From an uncultured Christensenella sp. (GTDB taxonomy: Bacteria > Bacillota > Clostridia > Christensenellales > UBA3700), in contig CAJTKI010000015.1 of NCBI GenBank assembly GCA_910576875.1, forward strand, positions 1 to 25,570: a stretch of 25,570 nt of DNA. The letters are read 5' to 3'. The number at the start of each line of letters is the position of its first letter. Position 1 is the first letter of the stretch. This document shows positions 1 through 11,300 of the stretch, piece after piece. The notes below the pieces were generated by a model. The model saw nothing but the letters and a program-made list of their open reading frames with translations, had not been told where the DNA came from and made no database searches. Made by a program: the position numbers and the translations under genes.

Positions 1-82
1 TTTCATAAACGTACTTTCGGGCTTTATTGCCAAATGATAATACACAAGAATTTTAAATCCAATAGAATATACTACGTTAAAT

Positions 83-2794
83 TTATCCTTTTAACTTAAA
101 TTTTCCTGTAAGAATTGATGCATCTTTTTTGTTTGACATAAAATGCATTTTATCTAAAACATATTGTTCAGACCGCTTTGTCCAATATATCTTTAATTTC
201 TTCTTCGCACGGGTAATTGCTGTATAAAATATATTGTGCGATATCAGTTCTTCAACCTCATCAGTAATGATAATTTTAACGGAATCATATTCCAATCCTT
301 GTGCTTTATGAATCGATACCGCATAAGCAACTTGGAATGGTACAATATTAGAATCCGCTTTATCGTCGTCGTCTTTATTTTCGAATCTATCCACCTCAAA
401 GCTTATCACGGATTTCCCTGAAGGTAAGGATTGTTCGAGTACAAACGGAGCATCTTTAACTTCAAGCGCATCAAAAACTGTATATACTTCTACAAAAAAT
501 TTTACAGACTTTTCTAGCTCTTGAATCGCAATGATTTTACCTTTTAGATTGTTATATAAATATTCACCAAATCTGACAGTCTCCTTAAACACAACTGGAT
601 CCCCGGCTTTATATCGCTCGATTCCTAGTTGAATGACTTGCCCATTATTATTGTCTTGCAAAAACTTGTTGATATTATTAATTCCGTATAAACCGTCATA
701 GTTAAGACATAGCACGATTTCATCTTCTTCCATTTTCTCAAATATGCTCTCATCCAAAGATGCGCAAAAGTGATTCAATTCTAATATATCCGCCATTCGG
801 CCATCCAGTTTCCTAACGGATTTCCATAATGTAAGCAACTCTTGTTCGGCGCTACGATGAATATAATTTAATTCAAATACAGCCTTACTAGAAACGCTTG
901 TTTTCGCCATATAAAACCAGTTTCCAAATTTTATAGATTCTATTTGATAAATGTCTCCGACTAAAACTAAACATTCAAAATCAGTCTCTCGCAAGATTTG
1001 TGCCATATCCGCATTACTTACAGTACTGCATTCATCGATAAAAAGAACATCGCAATTTTTATTTACGTTATTAAGTTTAAAGCTAGCAATCGTATGGTAA
1101 TGCGCTGTATCGGAATGACCGACATTCCTTTTCAAATTCTCTATCGCAGCATGCGTATTAGCAAGAAATATTTTATTTTTGTCTCTGAAATAATTGGATA
1201 TGTGTTTGATCATCGTAGACTTGCCCGTTCCTGCAGAACCGTAAATCAGAGCGACTTTTGAACTTGCAAACATGTTTTTTAATACTTGCTTTTTGCTGTC
1301 ATCGTCAATAATATAACCAGATTGATTTAACCATTGATTTACAGAATCGCCATAATCCTTCATTGCGTCTTCGGTCAACCGCAATAGTTTGCGAATAATA
1401 TATAAACTATCATTTTCATATCCGGAGATAAACACATATCCATTTTCGAGTTTTAAACTACTATTTTCCTTATGTTTCCAATAAAGATTGTTATTGTATT
1501 GCGCAATCAAATCTTGTATAGATTCAAAACTTTTCAATTCGCTAATCGGAGTATAAAGTTGTCCTCCGATTTCAGTATTCATTTTTATTTTTCGAGCAAG
1601 CAATTCATGCTGACGACCAACCGGATCAATACTGTGATATAAATCATATAAAACAGTATTAAAATGCTTCGGATTGTTCGCATATGGCATTTGGTCGAAC
1701 GGAATGCACGCGTATTTTAAATATAAATTAGATAGATAAGCATTAGGTTGGTTATCTGTTTGCGCCTTCAAAACCAGATTATTCAATCTATATATTAAAT
1801 ATGCCAATACATTGTAGCCTGGTTTGCCGCGCAAAGCTCGACACAACTCAATACCAATAAATATAGGCGTAGATCTAATACCTTCACAAATTCTTTGTTT
1901 TAACTTCGTAAAATCTTCATTGTCAAGATCGAGAATATCCAATAGATTTCGTCTCGTATTTGTTAAATACGACATAAGACTTAGGTATTCTTTATCTAAA
2001 CTCTTGATATCTTTTATCGTATAACCAAATAACTTGAAAAAATTTTTAATCTCACATGGTCTGATTGAAACCTTAAATCCGTTGATAATTCGAATTGGCA
2101 TGTTTCTGTTTATAATACTAATTTTCGAATCAGACAACTTCAAATGTACTGCATAATAGGTCGGAATATTTAATTTCGTAAAAGCTATTAAGCGATCGAA
2201 TTTGTTGGTTTTATTGTCTGCCTCTATCATCGTTATTTCATAATACTTTTGTCCGTTTACACGAAACAATTTCTTTTTTACGATATAAAACCTATTTGTG
2301 GGACTTTCGGTAATTGGAACAGTGGATTCCTGATCAATTTTTTCCGCGATCTTTTCATAATATTCCTTCAGCGTTTGATCTTCTTCTAACGGAAACGCAT
2401 CAATATTCAATAAAACATCCAAATCAAAATGCTTTTTAAGATAATTTTTACACTCGATCAAATAATCATAATACCTCCACATCAAACGCAATGCAGCATC
2501 CGGTTCTACCGTAATATGGGAATCGGTAACTTCAAGCAATTTATGAAATCTTTGTAAAAATACCAAATCATCTTGAGATTTTATAAATTGTATTGCATTT
2601 TTTGTCCCGCTCTGATTGATATCTACACTATGATCAATACTATATATTTTAATAGCGATTGCCTCTGTAAAGTTGCGTAATTGAGCTAATACATTTTGCG
2701 CCAATAACCCGTCGTCGGCAAGTACGGCCCTTTTGTCTATGTTAGAACATATAACTGTATTGACTTTTAAAATATTTTCCGAATATTTATCCAT
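83..2794 (-). CDS. Superfamily 1 (RecD/UvrD-like) DNA helicase with uncharacterised N-terminal half
   Basis: This 903-residue protein carries a complete SF1 helicase core in its C-terminal half. Visible motifs are Walker A GSAGTGKST at residues 519-527, Walker B FIDEC with the acidic pair near residue 587, a motif III-like LVGDIYQIES, SIHKAQGLEY near residue 829, and motif VI YTAITRAKKK with its arginine near residue 862. These are the ATP-binding and DNA-translocation residues of RecD/UvrD/PIF1-type helicases, so ATP-driven DNA or RNA unwinding is a safe call. The first roughly 500 residues contain no domain I recognise and may give target specificity. The gene is much richer in A+T than the genes to its right, which suggests horizontal acquisition. 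A promoter lies at 2849-2877, and a GGAG/GTGGG stretch precedes the ATG. A role in phage defence or plasmid biology is possible but is only inference. No partner gene is visible within the window. Confidence 0.85.
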   Translation of the reverse strand: MDKYSENILKVNTVICSNIDKRAVLADDGLLAQNVLAQLRNFTEAIAIKIYSIDHSVDINQSGTKNAIQFIKSQDDLVFLQRFHKLLEVTDSHITVEPDAALRLMWRYYDYLIECKNYLKKHFDLDVLLNIDAFPLEEDQTLKEYYEKIAEKIDQESTVPITESPTNRFYIVKKKLFRVNGQKYYEITMIEADNKTNKFDRLIAFTKLNIPTYYAVHLKLSDSKISIINRNMPIRIINGFKVSIRPCEIKNFFKLFGYTIKDIKSLDKEYLSLMSYLTNTRRNLLDILDLDNEDFTKLKQRICEGIRSTPIFIGIELCRALRGKPGYNVLAYLIYRLNNLVLKAQTDNQPNAYLSNLYLKYACIPFDQMPYANNPKHFNTVLYDLYHSIDPVGRQHELLARKIKMNTEIGGQLYTPISELKSFESIQDLIAQYNNNLYWKHKENSSLKLENGYVFISGYENDSLYIIRKLLRLTEDAMKDYGDSVNQWLNQSGYIIDDDSKKQVLKNMFASSKVALIYGSAGTGKSTMIKHISNYFRDKNKIFLANTHAAIENLKRNVGHSDTAHYHTIASFKLNNVNKNCDVLFIDECSTVSNADMAQILRETDFECLVLVGDIYQIESIKFGNWFYMAKTSVSSKAVFELNYIHRSAEQELLTLWKSVRKLDGRMADILELNHFCASLDESIFEKMEEDEIVLCLNYDGLYGINNINKFLQDNNNGQVIQLGIERYKAGDPVVFKETVRFGEYLYNNLKGKIIAIQELEKSVKFFVEVYTVFDALEVKDAPFVLEQSLPSGKSVISFEVDRFENKDDDDKADSNIVPFQVAYAVSIHKAQGLEYDSVKIIITDEVEELISHNIFYTAITRAKKKLKIYWTKRSEQYVLDKMHFMSNKKDASILTGKFKLKG

Positions 2795-3110
2795 AGTATA
2801 TTTCCCACTCCAAATTCCCAGCTTAAGATGCCTATATTTCTAACAATTACTATAATATAAAATGAAAAATTTTTCAAGTTTTTCCCTCCTGTTCGTCAAT
2901 TCAAATCATATTGAGCATTGTCTTAAAAGCCATACTTTTGTGAGGTTTAAACTAAAAATTTATGGCAAAACACTAAAGCGTATAGTTATCGTATACCGCC
3001 AAAAAAATTTAACAGTTGCACCAACGTCTTGTCGATAATAAGTAAAAGCACAAAATGATCTTTAATAATGAATAACTGAAAGTCCAATACTTAAATAACA
3101 CACCCAAATA
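2795..3110. other. AT-rich intergenic region
   Basis: Apart from the helicase promoter at 2849-2877, this gap holds no open frame with a ribosome binding site and no RNA gene that I can recognise. It marks the boundary between the AT-rich helicase gene on the left and GC-rich DNA on the right, just before the terminator at 3111-3141. I see no clear direct repeats that would mark an insertion junction. Confidence 0.5.
2849..2877 (-). promoter_or_regulatory. Predicted sigma-A promoter of the helicase gene
   Basis: Read on the minus strand there is TTGAAA, a 17-base spacer and TATAGT, located about 55 bases upstream of the helicase ATG. The match to both boxes and the ideal spacing support it. 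The region is AT-rich, so chance matches are easier here than elsewhere. Confidence 0.6.
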
Positions 3111-3141
3111 CAAAAAGACGGATCCATGATCCGTCTTTTTG
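3111..3141 (-). terminator. Intrinsic terminator of the surface-protein operon
   Basis: A perfect 14-base inverted repeat (3111-3124 and 3128-3141) with a 3-base CAT loop has A-tracts and T-tracts at its outer ends, so it can act in both directions. It lies 24 bases downstream of the stop of the minus-strand 716-residue protein gene and is the obvious end of that two-gene operon. Confidence 0.9.
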
Positions 3142-3164
3142 CAATATACAACATACAGAAATCG

Positions 3165-5315
3165 TTACGCTTCGTCTTCGTCGGCGGCGGCTTCTGCCGC
3201 ATCCGTCTGCGCATGCGCGGCGAAACGCTGGGCAAGGAACGAATTGCCGGAGACGTGGCGGTTGACGATCAGACCTTTTTCGTACAGGTCTTCGGTGTTC
3301 TCGAACGGCAACTCGGCGACGTAGTCGGTCGAGGCGGCTTCGCGTTTGGGCGCGGCGCCGACCTGCGCCATCGCGGCGTCGATCAGATCGAGCGCGTACT
3401 TCATGCGGCGATTGTTCTTGATCTTGGTCAACAGCGGCGTATCGACATAGGACTTGATGTCGGAGACGTCTTCGACCTTATATTTGGTCTCTTCGTAATC
3501 CGCCGCGCGGAGCGCGAGATACAATTTGAGCGTCTTGCCTCGAATCGCCATGCGCGCGACGCAGACTCTGCCGAAGCGGAACGTCTCGCGCTGCTTGCTC
3601 ATGCGGTCGTGCACTTTGCGATACGAGAGCAAGCGATTCTTCAATTGCGAATAATATTCCTTGACCGTCGGATCGGATTGGATGAGCTTTGCCTTGAACG
3701 TCTTCTGCGCAAAATCAAATCCTTTGTCTTCCGGCACTTTGCCCTGAACGCGGCGCTTGGTAATCAACCCTTTGGCAAGCAACGCTTCGGTCGTCTCGTA
3801 CGGATACTGGCGCTGATAGTCGATCGGATCGATCTCCTGACGCTCGGCGCCGAACTGCGCCATCATCGTCGCGATCAGATCTTTTGCGTACTTCAAGCGA
3901 CGATCGTTGCGGATCTTGTACATGAGCGGCGTATCGGCAAGCGACTTGATCTCGGACGTATCTTCGACCTTATACTTGGTCTCTTCGTACTCGCGCGGAT
4001 CGAGCGCCAGATGCAAACGCAACGTCTTGCCGCGAATCGTCAAACGCGCCAAACAAACGCGACCGAAATTAAAGCTCTCGCGCTTTTTGCTCATACGGGC
4101 GTGTACCTTGGTATACGAGAGCAACTCGTTTTTCAATTCGGTATAATACGCCTTGACGATCTCTTCGGACTGAATGAGTTTGGCGGTGAACGTCTTTTCG
4201 AGTACATAATAGTACCCGTCTTCTTCGGGATTGAACAAGAATCGATCGTCCTTGATCTGCACCGGCTTATCGTCCACGACGATCGTCCGCTCTCTTGCGG
4301 GCGGCTGTCTCTTAACGGGAACGGGAGCGGGCTGCTCTTCGATCATGGGCGACGTCTGCACGTCTTCCGCAACCGTTTCGTCCAGCGCAACCGTTTCTTC
4401 GTCCGCGGATACCGAATCCGTCAACACGCCGTCGTACAGAGCCGCGGACTCTTCGGTCTCGGATGCTTCGACGTCCGATGTTTCCGATTCCTGCTCGATC
4501 ATTGCTTGCGCTTCGACTGCATCGTCTTGCGGCTCGTCGAGTTCTTCCTGTACGGTTTCTTCGACTTCGTCGACGATCTCCGCGTCTTCGGTCTCGATCG
4601 CTTCAACATCCGCTACTTCCGATTCCTGCTCGGTCATCGCTTCCGCCTCGACCGCGTCGTCTTGCGCCTCGTCGAGTTCTTCCTGCACGTTTTCTTCGAC
4701 TTCGTCGATGATCTCCGCGTCTTCGGGTTCGATCGCTTCGACATCCGCTACTTCCGATTCCTGCTCGGTCATCGCTTCCGCTTCGACCGCGTCGCCCTGC
4801 GTCGGTTGATCCGCGTCGGAAGATTCCTTCTTCGGTTTGGTCACGGATTTTGCGAATGCGAGCGCGGTAATCAATACTGCCGCGCCGAGTACGACGGAAA
4901 TGCCGATCAACGCATACAAGACATAGCGCACGCTCGTCACTTGCGCTGCCGCGGCAAGCAATCCCAACGGCGCAAAAGCGTATGTGGATTTCTCACTCCC
5001 CGTTTCGGGCGCATATACGCCCTCGGAAGAGATTTCCTGCCCCTCGTCAATACTCGACTCACCCGTAGCGGATTGGTCGGAATGATCGACGATTACGGCG
5101 TCTGCGGGCGCTTGCGCGCCGTCATCGCCGACGACGCCGTCGGTCTGCGCGTCCGCAACGGCGGATTGTTGTCCGCCGGCGGTCCGATATCCTTTCTTCC
5201 ATTTCACAAGCATCGCCAACGCCGCAATCTCCGCAACGATCAACAACGCAAACACCGCGATGCTGATCCCGAGTTTGCTCATCAAAGTCAGCGCGCTCAT
5301 CAAAGTAAAGGTCAT
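3165..5315 (-). CDS. Membrane protein with acidic tandem repeats and a duplicated C-terminal domain (function unknown)
   Basis: I do not recognise a named family. The 716-residue protein starts with a hydrophobic segment (residues about 15-37) followed by KWKKGYR. A polar acidic stretch leads to a second membrane segment (about 131-155) followed by a lysine patch. Residues 175 to about 293 are three 45-residue acidic repeats (motif DAVEAEAMTEQESEVADVEA). The C-terminal half holds two copies, about 164 residues apart, of a basic domain beginning FTAKLIQS or FKAKLIQS and containing ELKNELLSY, FGRVCLAR, RGKTLRLHLAL and YEETKYKVED. Each copy ends with an (E)DLYEKGLI/EALLAKGLI-like tail. Topology is ambiguous from the positive-inside rule. 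The ATG overlaps the TGA of the upstream giant gene (ATGA), with AAGGAG 7 bases ahead, so translation is probably coupled. The pairing suggests a membrane-side partner of the surface protein, which is inference. Confidence 0.85.
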   Translation of the reverse strand: MTFTLMSALTLMSKLGISIAVFALLIVAEIAALAMLVKWKKGYRTAGGQQSAVADAQTDGVVGDDGAQAPADAVIVDHSDQSATGESSIDEGQEISSEGVYAPETGSEKSTYAFAPLGLLAAAAQVTSVRYVLYALIGISVVLGAAVLITALAFAKSVTKPKKESSDADQPTQGDAVEAEAMTEQESEVADVEAIEPEDAEIIDEVEENVQEELDEAQDDAVEAEAMTEQESEVADVEAIETEDAEIVDEVEETVQEELDEPQDDAVEAQAMIEQESETSDVEASETEESAALYDGVLTDSVSADEETVALDETVAEDVQTSPMIEEQPAPVPVKRQPPARERTIVVDDKPVQIKDDRFLFNPEEDGYYYVLEKTFTAKLIQSEEIVKAYYTELKNELLSYTKVHARMSKKRESFNFGRVCLARLTIRGKTLRLHLALDPREYEETKYKVEDTSEIKSLADTPLMYKIRNDRRLKYAKDLIATMMAQFGAERQEIDPIDYQRQYPYETTEALLAKGLITKRRVQGKVPEDKGFDFAQKTFKAKLIQSDPTVKEYYSQLKNRLLSYRKVHDRMSKQRETFRFGRVCVARMAIRGKTLKLYLALRAADYEETKYKVEDVSDIKSYVDTPLLTKIKNNRRMKYALDLIDAAMAQVGAAPKREAASTDYVAELPFENTEDLYEKGLIVNRHVSGNSFLAQRFAAHAQTDAAEAAADEDEA
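4437..4793 (-). repeat. 135-bp in-frame tandem repeat, two full copies and one partial
   Basis: Within the 716-residue protein gene, the unit starting DAVEAEAM recurs with an exact 135-base (45-codon) period: copies begin at 4793, 4658 and 4523 on the minus strand. The first two are nearly identical in protein sequence. The third diverges after about 29 residues. The encoded linker is strongly acidic (E/D-rich) and lacks aromatic residues, so it is likely an extended spacer between membrane and C-terminal domains. Confidence 0.9.
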
Positions 5316-8300
5316 ACTGTCTCTCCTTGCTGCTTTTTCTTCTTATTGGTCACGAGAACCACTGCCAGCGCGCCTGCGAGCAACGCAACGCACACGACGA
5401 CTCCGACGACGATCAGCGCGACGTTGAGTCCGCCTTGCAGTTCGACGCGGAATACCTGACTGACGATTTCGTCATAGTTAGACGTACCGACGACCATCGC
5501 CTTGATCCAGTATATGCCTTCGCCCGCTTTGGCGATATCGGCAACTTCCTGCGTGCAGGCTTCGTCCGAATAGTACTTGACAATGACGTCGCCCCACTTG
5601 GATTGCGGTTTATCGTCGCCGATCCACGGCAGTTGGGTCACCGTCTCGGGCAACTCGAGCGCACCGTTGAACGCATTGATGCCTTTGCCGATCGAATACG
5701 CGGTCGACATCGATTCCTGCGCCGCATCGATGACGTAGTTGGGATTCTTGACGCCGATCACGGTTGCGATATAGCCGCTGCCTGCGTTTTCCTGCGCGCC
5801 GTCGATTTCAAATTCGACGACGTCGCCCGCCACTGCGCCGACGACAACCGCTTTGGGCGCTTGCTTTTCGCCGGTGTAGCGCAGATCGTCTTGATTGGTC
5901 CAAGTAAACGTGATTGCTTTGGGCGCGATCGCAAACGCCTTGGCATCGTCGGCGACGATCCGGTAGTTGGCGTTGTCGAGCGTCGCGACCGCGACATACT
6001 CGCCCGCATTGACTTGCGCGCCGTTGACGACGACCGCGCAGACGTCCTGTCCGATCAGATCGTCGACAACGACCCGAGCGGTCGGCGCTTGCGGCGTACC
6101 GTCGTAGGTCAAAGCCTGCTCGTCCCATACGATGCGGAGCGCAGCCTGCTTGATCTCGAATTCGAACTCGGCATTGACGACGGTGTAGTTGCCGTTGTCG
6201 GCGACGGCGGTCGCGATATGCTTGCCGGCGTTGATCTGCGCGCCGTGGACTTGCACGTCGCAGCTATCCTGCGGCAACACGCCGTCCGTCACGACGGGCG
6301 CGTCCACAAGGTGTTCGTTGCCGTCGTAGGTAAAGTCGCCCGCGCTCCACGCGACCGTGATGCCCTTGGGCGCGATGCGCCATTCGAGTTTTGCGCTGAC
6401 GCCGAGTTTGTAATCCTCGTGATCGACGGATACGGCGGTCGCGGTATACGTACCCGCGTTGATCGCATGATTGCCTTCGTAGTTGGCGACGACGGTGTCC
6501 GTGCCGATCGCGCCGACGAGCGTCGCGGACACGGCGTGTTCGTTGCCGTTATAGACGAACGCATCGGTATACTGCCACTGCACGGTCAACTCTCTCTTCG
6601 TGATCTCGTACGCGTCGGTTGCGCCGACCAGCTGTACGTTGTACAACTGCTCGTCTTGCGGACGGATAAACGCATATACGATGTTGTAGCGCCGCGCATG
6701 TCCGCCGTCCTGTACGTCCGCACGGAATTGCAGCAACGTCTTGAGATCGAGATCCTTGATCGACGACGCTTCCGCATCCAGCGTAATCTTCGCCTGATCG
6801 TAAAGCTGATCGGAATCCAGCAAATCGTCACCGTACACGCTCGCCCCCCCCCGTGCCACAAGGACAACCAGCGTAGCGGGATTGACGCGAACGATCACGG
6901 TAAACTCCGAAGTCTTGTGGTTGGCGAGTTCGACGCGGAACGTGACGACGACGCCGTCGCCGGACGTGACGCCCCGAATCACCGGTTTGACGTCCGCAAA
7001 CGTACCGTTATCCTGCAAATACGTAATCTTCGCATCGTCCCATTGCATGTCGCCGGCAATCGTATAGACGGGTTTGCCGTCGCCGGTCGTCTCGTTTTTG
7101 AGATTTTCCTTGATGTCGAGCACGAGATCGTTGCCGTTATAGTCGGTGCGATGCGTGTGGATATTCATGCCGATCTGCGCGGCGGTGACTTGGAACACGC
7201 CGTATTCCGCGTCGCCGTTCTGACCGACAAACGTCGCTTGATAATTGTCGCTCACGCAGCTGCCGTGAATCTCATACGAACCGACGCCATAGTATTTGGC
7301 GCTCGTCGCGCTGCGGGTCAAACGGATCGGCTGACCGACCAGCGTCGTCTCGCAGGTGTAGCGGGTATGATCGAGTTCGGCATCCGCCTTGGTCATATCT
7401 TGTCCGTAGACGAAGGACTGATTGAGAATGACGACGGTAATTTCTTTGGCGACGATCTCATAGTCGAACGTGTTGTTGGCGAACACGTAGTTCTTCATAT
7501 ACTTATTGATATCGAACGACGCATCGCCTACGACCTTGGCGGTATAGCGTCCGACGTTGAAATCGATCGTTGCTTTTTCCTTATCCGCGATGCCTTGGAT
7601 CAACTCGCTGAGCACGGGCAAATCGGTTTCGTTCGCCTCTCCGACGAGTTGGACGTACGCGTGAATGTCGGGCGCCGCGCCGGTGTATTCGAAACGGTTG
7701 TTCGACGGTGCAATCGCGCCGTTCGTCTCCCATCTGACACGCACCGTTCTGGGCACGATCACGTATGCCGAAGCATTGCAGGTATCCGACTCGCCCGGCT
7801 CGCGGTAATAGGCGATCGAATAGTTCTGGCTGAGCGCCGTGTTGTTCTCGTGGTAAACGCGGTACTCGCCGGTATCGTTCTTGCCGACTTCGAGCGCGTC
7901 GCCGTTGCCTTGTCCCTTCTGGATGACCTTGAATCGGAAATCGTCGTCCACGCCTGCCACGGTGTAGTAGTCGGGCTTGCCGTCGACGAGGGTATAGGTC
8001 TTGATCTGAATGTTACAAGCCTGTTTGAGCCAATCGCTGAACGAATCTACGCCCGAATCTTTCAACAGATCTTCGATCGTATCGCCGTACGTCTTATTGG
8101 TGGGCGTCATCGAGATTTCGACCTGCGCCTGTTCGATACGGAATTCGAATGCGGAATCCGTCTCTTTGGCAACGTGGTTGGGCGCTTCGATGCGGATGCG
8201 AATGCGGTACGTGCCGGCGTTCTTAAACGTCAGCGACGTGCTGTAATCCGCGCTCGGATCGTCGAAAAGTTTATAGCTTACGACCGCGCCCGCTTTCAAC

Positions 8301-11300
8301 AGATCGCCATCGCCCTGCAACAGGTAGTGCAACTCTTCCGCCAAAACGCTCTGCTCTGCGCCGTTGTAGCGCGCGGAGCGAAGTTGCGCGTCGGTAAAGG
8401 AGATGCCGTTCGACTTCTGGACGGTCAACGCGCCTTGGACGACGGTAATGTCATAGTTGTGCCCGAGCGCGGAGCCGCGTTGGGCGTCCGCGGACACGAT
8501 CTTTTCCAATTCGATCGCATACGAATCGCCGTCGTTGGCGGACAGATATTGCAGTCCGTCCGCAAGGTCGTACGCGCCGATCTTCAAACGGAAGATATTG
8601 GCGACTGCGTCGCCCGAAACAATGTCGCCGGACGTGATCCGATACAGATCCACGCCGCTCACATTCGCATTCAGGAACGTATTGATGCCGTCGCGCGTCG
8701 CTTCCTGCGCGCCGTAAACGATCGTACGGTTGCTTACTTCGACCGTAATCGGTCTCGGCGTAACCTTGAAACGGCATTCCAGCACTTCGTCCGGCAATTT
8801 GTAGTTGGGATGCGATACCGCCGTGACCTTCGCGATATACTCGCCTGCGTCGTGGACGTGTCCGCCGACCATGCCTTGATTGGTGCCGTCCGCCGCGGTA
8901 AATACGACGGTAACCGATACATTGCCCTTGTCTGCGTCAAGCACGTTGTCCAACGTATACGCGTGGCTGTTGCTGACCGACGAGCCGTCGCCGCCCGAGC
9001 TGTGATCGCCGTATACTTCGTCCATGACGCCCCAGTTGATGCCGATCGTTCTCTGTACGACGGTATACGCGTCGATATTGGACGTATGCGTCGCGCCGTC
9101 GTAAGGCAGGAAGCGATAGTGCGCGTACTTGGAGCTGTCCGTCACCTTAAAGTAAATCGAATATTTGCCGTAATCGTTCGTATCGCCCATCGGCGTGGAC
9201 GCGTCGCCCGAACCGACAAAGAGTTCGACGTAATTTTGCAATTCCGCAAGCGCCTGTTCCAACGGCAAGTTGGCGCCGTCATCGCCTACGATGCCGTAAA
9301 TCGCCTCGAATTGCAGATCCGCAAACAGTCGCGCGGAGTCGTGCGTGGGATCGCCGTACTGCGCCTGCACGCCCTTTTTGACGATGACGGATACCCAGTC
9401 CGTCCAGATATTGACGGAAATCTTGACGGGATCCATCGTATAATTGGTCTTGCCGGCGGCATTGCGATGGGTGATTTGCACCCAAATATAATAGTTGCCG
9501 AGTTTATCTTCGCCGATCGGAGTCGTCTGCGCGACATCCCAGGATTCCGCGGGCACGTCGCCGAACGCCATATCGGTCGAGAGCAAATCGCTCATCTGCA
9601 CGGTAAATTCATCGATCGGCGTATTCATCGGTTCCGTCGAAATCCGTTGCAAGAGCTGCGACTTCTCGACCCAGCCGTTCTCGTTGCTGACGTCGATATT
9701 GAATTCTCTGCCCATGTAATGGACTTTTGCGGGCGTAATCGTAAACAACGCGTCCATGTCGCCGACCTGTACGACCGTGACGGCATAGTTGCCGACGATC
9801 TCGCCGGTAGCGGTTGCGAGCGGCTCGATCGTAATCGGATAATCGCCGACATCCATATAGCTGCCCTCGGGCGCGGAGTGCGCGGTAGAGGTCAAGCGGT
9901 AGTTGGAGAAATGGTCGCTGAAGAAGTGCGGCGATCCGTCCGCGTACGCCCACAGGGCGCCCGGCAGATCGGGCGCGATCAACGCCGTATCCAAGCGCAC
10001 CGTCTTGGCGCTGCCGTACGCGGCGGTTTGATGCTTGATCATAATGCGAACTTCCAACTTGACGATCTCAAAGGTCTGCGTCGGGTTGACGAGTTCGTAA
10101 TTGTTGCGGTTGATCTCCTGTCTGAGCGACGTCGTCAACGTGTATTCGCCGACCTTGTCGCCGTCCAGCTGCAACGTTTCGAGCGTAATCGTATCGCGAC
10201 CGCCGTCCTTGCCGACGACGACGTTCATCGCGCCGTTGTAGACGTCGGGCGCAACGGGTTGAACGGAAGGCGCGCTCATGTCGTACGTATATCGGATCCC
10301 GTCTGTCCATCCCGATCCGGACTGCTCCCATTCCACGTACAGCGGTCTCTTGGAGATCTCGCACGCAAGCACGTTCTTGTTCTGCCCTTGCTCGTCGCGG
10401 ACATACTCGATGACGTAGTTGTCGCTCTTTTCGCCGTTGATAAACGCGTGTCCGACCGAATACTTTCCGGCGCCTGCGCGGTTATCGGTCACGACGCCCT
10501 CGCCGCCGCTGCCGTCGAGCAATTGGAATTCCAGCTTATCGCTCAAATCGAATTTCAACGCATCGTTCAGATTCTCGTCCGTAGACCAATAATAACGAAT
10601 GCCCAGCAAGTCGATCAATCCCGCGGAATCGGGGATATCTTCGCCGTAGACAAGCTTGCGATCTCCCTGACCGGTAACGTCGACATAGACGGTCGAGCGG
10701 TCGATCGTGACGTAGACGTGTCCCGTATGTACGATATGGTTGGGCGCGGTGATGCGATAATAGACTTCCTTTACGCCCGCGTCTTTGAGCATCAGCGGCG
10801 CGGAAGCATATACGCCCGATTGTTCGCCGTACTCGATCGTAACGGCGGATCTGATGCTCGCTTCGTATCCGCTGAGTTGGATCAAATCGTTGTTGTCGTT
10901 GGGCAATACAAACGCGCGCGATTCGCCGTTGTACGTCCAATCGGCAAATTGCTGTTTGGAAAGTTCGATCTTCGCGGGATTGACGGTAAATTTGCCGTTC
11001 GCGCTGTCATCCGTAAAGACATAGTTTTTGCTTTCCATGCGCAGCGCCAGTTCGTATTCCCGACCGGGTTGCGTCGCCGCAAAATACCGCAGACCGTTGA
11101 CATAATCGGTATACTGCGCGCCGATCAGATCGATCGTAAAGGTCGTATGCGCGTTTTCGCCGTACGCAAGCGCGCCTTTGCCGTCCGTGACTTCGGAGCC
11201 GAGCGTCAATGTATAGACGTCGTCGTTGGACTGGAACATATCCGTCAGATATTTGTTCCAGCGCGAATCCGCATCCAGACCTGCCGCATACGTGATCGAA

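Noticed and set aside
1..82. Possible start of another minus-strand gene at the left edge (CAT at 4-6)
   Set aside because: Only two codons are inside the window and no convincing ribosome binding site is visible, so it cannot be supported.
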